Assembly: GCA_038373885.1 (NCBI GenBank)
Contig: JAWZYV010012519.1
Location: 310,001 to 374,000 of the forward strand
Direction of reading: 5' to 3'
Source of the DNA: Cheiracanthium punctorium
Lineage: Eukaryota > Arthropoda > Arachnida > Araneae > Cheiracanthiidae
DNA: 64,000 bases
Positions within the stretch are counted from its first letter, which is position 1. Each line of letters starts with the position of its first letter. Positions 59,929 to 64,000 of this stretch are shown here, piece after piece. Under the pieces are notes generated by a model. The model saw only the letters and a list, made by a program, of their open reading frames with translations. It was not told the origin of the DNA and did no database searches. The position numbers were made by a program, and so were the translations under genes.

Positions 59929-60285
59929 AATATAGAGTAGAGATTTTTTACCGATTATCGACTCTTTAATTTCATTTTTAAAACCATATATACGTGAGAG
60001 TAAGCCAATTTTAAGGGAATCAAATTAAACTTCCATCTCATGCCTTTGCTAAGAATTAGAAAAGTGATATTGGTGGATCAGAGTAATTTGAACTTCATAT
60101 TCGCAGCTACCTGAAAGAAGAAGACATAGAATATTATGAACTTTATCATTCTCATAAGTGTGACAGTTTTAATTTCGAAGGAATATGCTTTGAAACTGGA
60201 ACAAAGATTGAAAAAGAAAATGTAGCAATTTCAAAATAAGCCATAAACGTTGGTGAAACAACAGGAAAAAATGTAAACAAGCCTC

Positions 60286-60574
60286 ATGAAAAAAATAAAT
60301 TTAAAAATAATCTATGATCACCTGAACGATAACGGATTATTAGCTGTATTTCTTGATACAGGAATCTCTTTGAGAACATTTCTTTCCATGATGGCTTCAA
60401 ACGCATCTGCAGAAATATCTTTTTCAAAACTAAAAATTATAAAAAGCACATTAAAAACATCATTGCACAAAACAAAAGCCACGGAATTATTAAAGACTTT
60501 TAAGCGTTGAAAATGATGTATTAAGCGAATTAGAATTTGATGATTTAATGGATGACTCTTTATCTAAAAAATGA
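60286..60574 (+). pseudogene. hAT transposase C-terminal remnant
   Basis: The frame from about 60286 reads IYDHLNDNGLLAVFLDTGIS and then NASAEISFSKLKIIKSTLK, the hAT C-terminal dimerisation motif (usually ASAERSFSKLKLIK, so Arg is replaced by Ile here). After a frameshift near 60495 the coding continues as SVENDVLSELEFDDL and stops at 60572-60574, matching the usual acidic tail. The catalytic domain and BED/TTF zinc finger are absent. Sequence at 60080-60240 may be more of the same element but carries no clear motif. Unrelated in sequence to the transposase at 57984-59502. Confidence 0.85.
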
Positions 60575-62440
60575 AGAAAAATTCTTAATTTTTTAGAGAG
60601 AATTCTGCATGTTTTTCAATAGCTCTGCTTTTTTTGCCTTAAATATGTTTACTGACTTCACTCCAAGAAAATTTCTATCTTGAAGAACATAAATGTTTTA
60701 AGAGTTATTTGAACATTTTCAGACCCTACGTCCACAATTGAGGACATAGAAATTACCCATGCTATCGTTCGAGATGGATGTCCTAATTTGTGCACATAAA
60801 GAAAAGCCAATTTCCCTCCAACATTTAATAATCAGGATTATTATTTTTTTTATAACGCATTTAATATCTATTACAATAAACTAAATTATTTAATTAAAAG
60901 AGAATTTTTAAAATCAGGTCTGAAAGGATTAAAGAGCTTTGTACAAACCTATTACAAATATCTAAATGTTTCTATCATTTAAATATAGATAAAAATATAT
61001 TGAAAGCAATTTTAATAACATTTTTAAAAGTCTGATACATTATTTTTAAGATTCACGTGTATGGAATATTTAAAGTGCATTATTTTGAGTCATTTTTAAG
61101 TAAATTTCTGTACACTCAGTGAAGATCTCAGGAATGTGTCTGCAAAATTCTTATTTATTTTTTTACTACACGTGATCATGATTATGATGTGATAAAACGT
61201 TATTCCGGTGAGCTTTTTGGGAATGGGGCAAAATAGTAAAGTCGTTTTCATTCCTTCAGTTTAACCCCCTTCCTCCTCGACCACAGATTTATCCTAAATG
61301 AAGAAGACAAATCTTGCCGAAAACGTCTGTTATAAGACACTATCTAAAGTCATTTTATTTGCGTGTAACTGCGGCAATTACCCTTTTAGTGCCCATCGTT
61401 ACTTCCCAGGTTGGTTTTCGAATGTTCCCACTATCTTTAAGAAGCGAATTGGTAATGGGGCGATTGTTAGAGATGGACACAAGACGGAAAATGCTTTTCT
61501 ACTCCTCGTGATCATTACATAATCAAAGTGAACAGAGGCAAGACGAATGAATTTAACACTTAACTTATAAAAAATGTTATTTTAAAATGCTGATGAAAGT
61601 ATTAGGCTGTAACAAAAGTTTCCCGCCACCTCAAACATCGTCAGAACACAGTTCGCATTGGCGTATTTGCTCATATTTTGTCGAACTATTTTTGACATTT
61701 GAAAGAAAGAGGCTTACTTTATAACACTGTATTGTGAAATCTCTGAAAAATATAGTTATCATTAAGTACAAGGTGTCTCCAAATGGAACTATAGCTCTAG
61801 AGGATTAGAACCATCATTAACTTCCAGTTGTGTTGCAAAAAGTCAGCTCTAGAATATCAACAAATTATGAGTACAGCTTTAAGTACTATTGTTGTATAAT
61901 GTGACACTGTGCAGGTTTGGTACCGAAAGTTCAAATACTGTTATCTAAGGAGTTAGAAGTTAGTTTTTCAGGCAGATATGGCGGAAAACTTTCGTTACAA
62001 CCTGATAATATTTCTAAAAACAAATTCTCAATCTCAGTGAGAACAAGGGCACTTGTATACCTATTGCTTTTATGGACAGGTGTTTTATACCTCATGCTTT
62101 ACCTCAATACCGTTATCTAAATCTTCAAGCTAGTTTCATGTCGTATCCAACTATTGAACGCTTTAGCTTTTCCTTGTTACTTCTAATTGTTCCAGAAGTG
62201 GATCACTAATGACAATCAGGATCAATCGATATAATACGTAACGGTGTTATCTCGCCGATTCCTCTTACCTCCTAATGATGATGCGGAAGTCAAATTAAAG
62301 GTCATTCATCAAAACAATGTTAGCCTTAAGGAAAATTAAAAATTCCTGGGGAAACCGGAAGGCCCGATCCTCGTCACTATATACTCTTCAACGCCTGGTA
62401 TTCAAGGTCGAGTTAAAAAATTTGATTCCTACTGTCACTT

Positions 62441-62442
<2 letters not shown>
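60575..62442. other. No gene; fragments of element ends
   Basis: 61163-61243 repeats 56265-56345 in diverged form. TTAGGCTGTAACAAAAGTTT near 61603 resembles a mariner terminus, and TACAAGGTGTCTCCAAATGG near 61769 resembles the TACAGGGTGTC start of TA-flanked elements. No partner end was found for either. Confidence 0.45.
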
Positions 62443-62479
<37 letters not shown>

Positions 62480-62590
62480 CAGGCGCCGTGTGGAGGTCTG
62501 AAGCCACCAGCGTTTCCACAGTCCCGTCACGTTAACTACTCGTCCGTAAAACAACTGAGTTCTAGTTAGAGGACCACACCCTGCTTTTAA
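62443..62590 (-). repeat. Possible poly-A-tailed retroposed sequence
   Basis: On the minus strand a GC-richer segment (GGTGTGGTCCTCTAACTAGA through CTCCACACGGCGCCTGGC) ends in an uninterrupted run of about 35 A (62443-62477 as T on the plus strand). That is typical of a retroposed RNA or a LINE/SINE 3' end. No flanking target duplication and no known RNA or protein were recognised; the 5' limit is a guess. Confidence 0.5.
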
Positions 62591-64000
62591 TGTTCATTTT
62601 GAAACTTGTTGAAAGTGCCTGATACTGAAAATAAAAAGTGAGTAAACCACGCAGTGAACAGGTTCTTCGGACCCAGATTGAGAGCTTCAGAGATTTGTCT
62701 GATTACGCGCAGATTGCCAGTTGGTTTGCATGGGTGTGTGGAAAATTAAAATAAAGAAGAAACAAAGCGGTTATAGGGGAGATGGAATGACTCTGGAGGT
62801 TATTTTTCTACGGCCTTCTCTGAGTTTTGCTTAGGGATGCTTTTGGGAAATAAGCGACTACTTTAGTTTTCGTGCCCAATGTCTGAAAGCATGGCTCACG
62901 TAAGGTCAGATTTTCCGTTTCTTTACATGCGTCGTTCCTTTTACTGAGCAAACGACTAGTTTGTACAGGGTGTGAATCAAATGAGAGCACACAATGCCCG
63001 TAAAGTTCGTCAGGAGCTACCTGAGACATCAGGAAGAAACAAAAGCTTTATTGCTTTTAAATTTTAGTAAAACAATCTAAACAACTCCATTCACAAAGAG
63101 TATTTCAAAGAAAAAAGTTAAGTTTACCCACTCTAAATTTCTCCCTAATCTTCAAATTTTATGAGATTATCATACAAAAAATATATATATCTTGAAAATG
63201 ATAACATACGATTGAATTTACACAGTGCACATACAGATTCAGACGCCAGCCATTTGCAAGGCGGCCAACACACAAGTCAGGTCCTTTATATAATAATAAA
63301 TTCAATGCTTAGAATCCCCGCACGACCTTATTTCAAATTCCAGCACAATGTTCTTTCAACAGCTCGCTCATCTATTAAAACATCGAGTACGTTTATAAAC
63401 TTACTAGCTGCGTGCCCGTTCTTCGCACGGTAGGAAACGAAAAATTTCCTCACATGTGTAATTCGAATTAATTCCAGTGATGTAGAATTTAGGAAAAGCA
63501 AAATTATTTCACTCTTGACTTAAAATTTGTGTCATATATGTTATAACCTGAGATCATCGCAATATAATGAAACACACACACACACAAAAAAATAAAAAAA
63601 TGTCAGTGTCATTCGGTATCAAAAAAGTGAAAATGGACCGTTTGCAGTGAACTTCTCACTTGTCTTATTTCCTCAGACATGCTGTCTTTTAGGTTCACGT
63701 TTTAGCGTTAAATACCTCAGACACTACATGAAATGGACATTTTTTTTATTTTAAAAATACGTCACCCTCTCTTGCAACCCTTTACAAAAAGAAAAGAGAT
63801 AAGAGATAAGACTGCGCTATTTATATGGGCTTTAAAATTGTTTTTTCTAGATTATGCAGTTTAATTTTTCTTCTCACAAATAAATCCAGTATTTATAAAA
63901 GGAAATCGAGCCAAGCAAAGATATCGTCTGCTCGCGGGACCCGTTTTTATTTATTTTTTTCAACTGGCAATTTTAATCATTGTTACTGTATCCATGACAA
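62591..64000. other. No gene; single element end and (CA)n
   Basis: TACAGGGTGTGAATCAAATG near 62965 looks like one terminus of a CAGGGTG-type MITE without a partner. (CA)n lies at 63571-63586. Near 63403-63432, CTAGCTGCGTGCCCGTTCTT with CGCACGG has the look of a dispersed repeat common in arthropods, with a short CGTGC/GCACG stem. Confidence 0.4.

Noticed and set aside
63161..63433. 90-codon plus-strand frame near the right edge
   Set aside because: No motif or family recognised, and its end overlaps a repeat-like CTAGCTGCGTGCCCG sequence.

Overview
The window is AT-rich, repeat-dense eukaryotic DNA. Everything in it that can be identified is a transposable element or a repeat. I see no host exon, no functional RNA gene, no CRISPR array and no bacterial-type operon. 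It looks like intergenic or long-intron DNA from an arthropod, most likely an arachnid and possibly a spider. That guess rests on the mix of DNA transposons (Tc1-like, mariner, Transib, hAT, Tigger-like) and on tRNA-derived SINEs whose bodies resemble SINEs I associate with spider genomes. It is inference, not proof.

Layout. At 1-1085 a Tc1-like transposon runs off the left edge with an uninterrupted transposase frame. At 4273-7973 there is a nested block: a roughly 960-bp element with CCCAGACAG ends carries a tRNA-like SINE and was split by a 2734-bp Transib element (5031-7764). The Transib has CACAGTG ends, a perfect 5-bp CGGCG target duplication, and a decayed RAG1-like transposase that keeps all three acidic catalytic positions. 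From 9 to 30 kb there are only short elements: SINEs (12249, 22103, 24838), a Tigger-like element (12546-13254), two long-TIR elements with TA flanks (25869-26304, 29427-29871), microsatellites and old duplications. At 30724-32400 there is a long-TIR mariner remnant and an inverted second fragment of it. At 35033-39182 there is a perfect 78-bp inverted repeat, a dead Tc1-like element (35315-36716), and a 2.25-kb hAT-like element (36931-39182) with an 8-bp duplication that itself holds a SINE and a hAT-type MITE.

The right half holds a 1.29-kb TIR element (42082-43368), several elements stacked in a TA microsatellite (45187-45539), more SINEs (43652, 46683, 47222), a 171-bp hAT-type MITE with a perfect 8-bp duplication (52866-53036), a TA-flanked element (53665-54593), a 139-bp repeat present twice at about 98% identity (41682, 55571), a palindromic MITE next to a tandem duplication (56510-57251), a 2.3-kb long-TIR element with a transposase family I cannot place (57613-59928), and a hAT C-terminal remnant (60286-60574).

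No genes act together here in a pathway. The useful information is the transposon record: who inserted into whom, which target duplications survive, and which catalytic residues are kept or lost. The strongest single object is the Transib element, because its ends match the V(D)J recombination heptamer and its coding remnant shows the RAG1-like catalytic layout.
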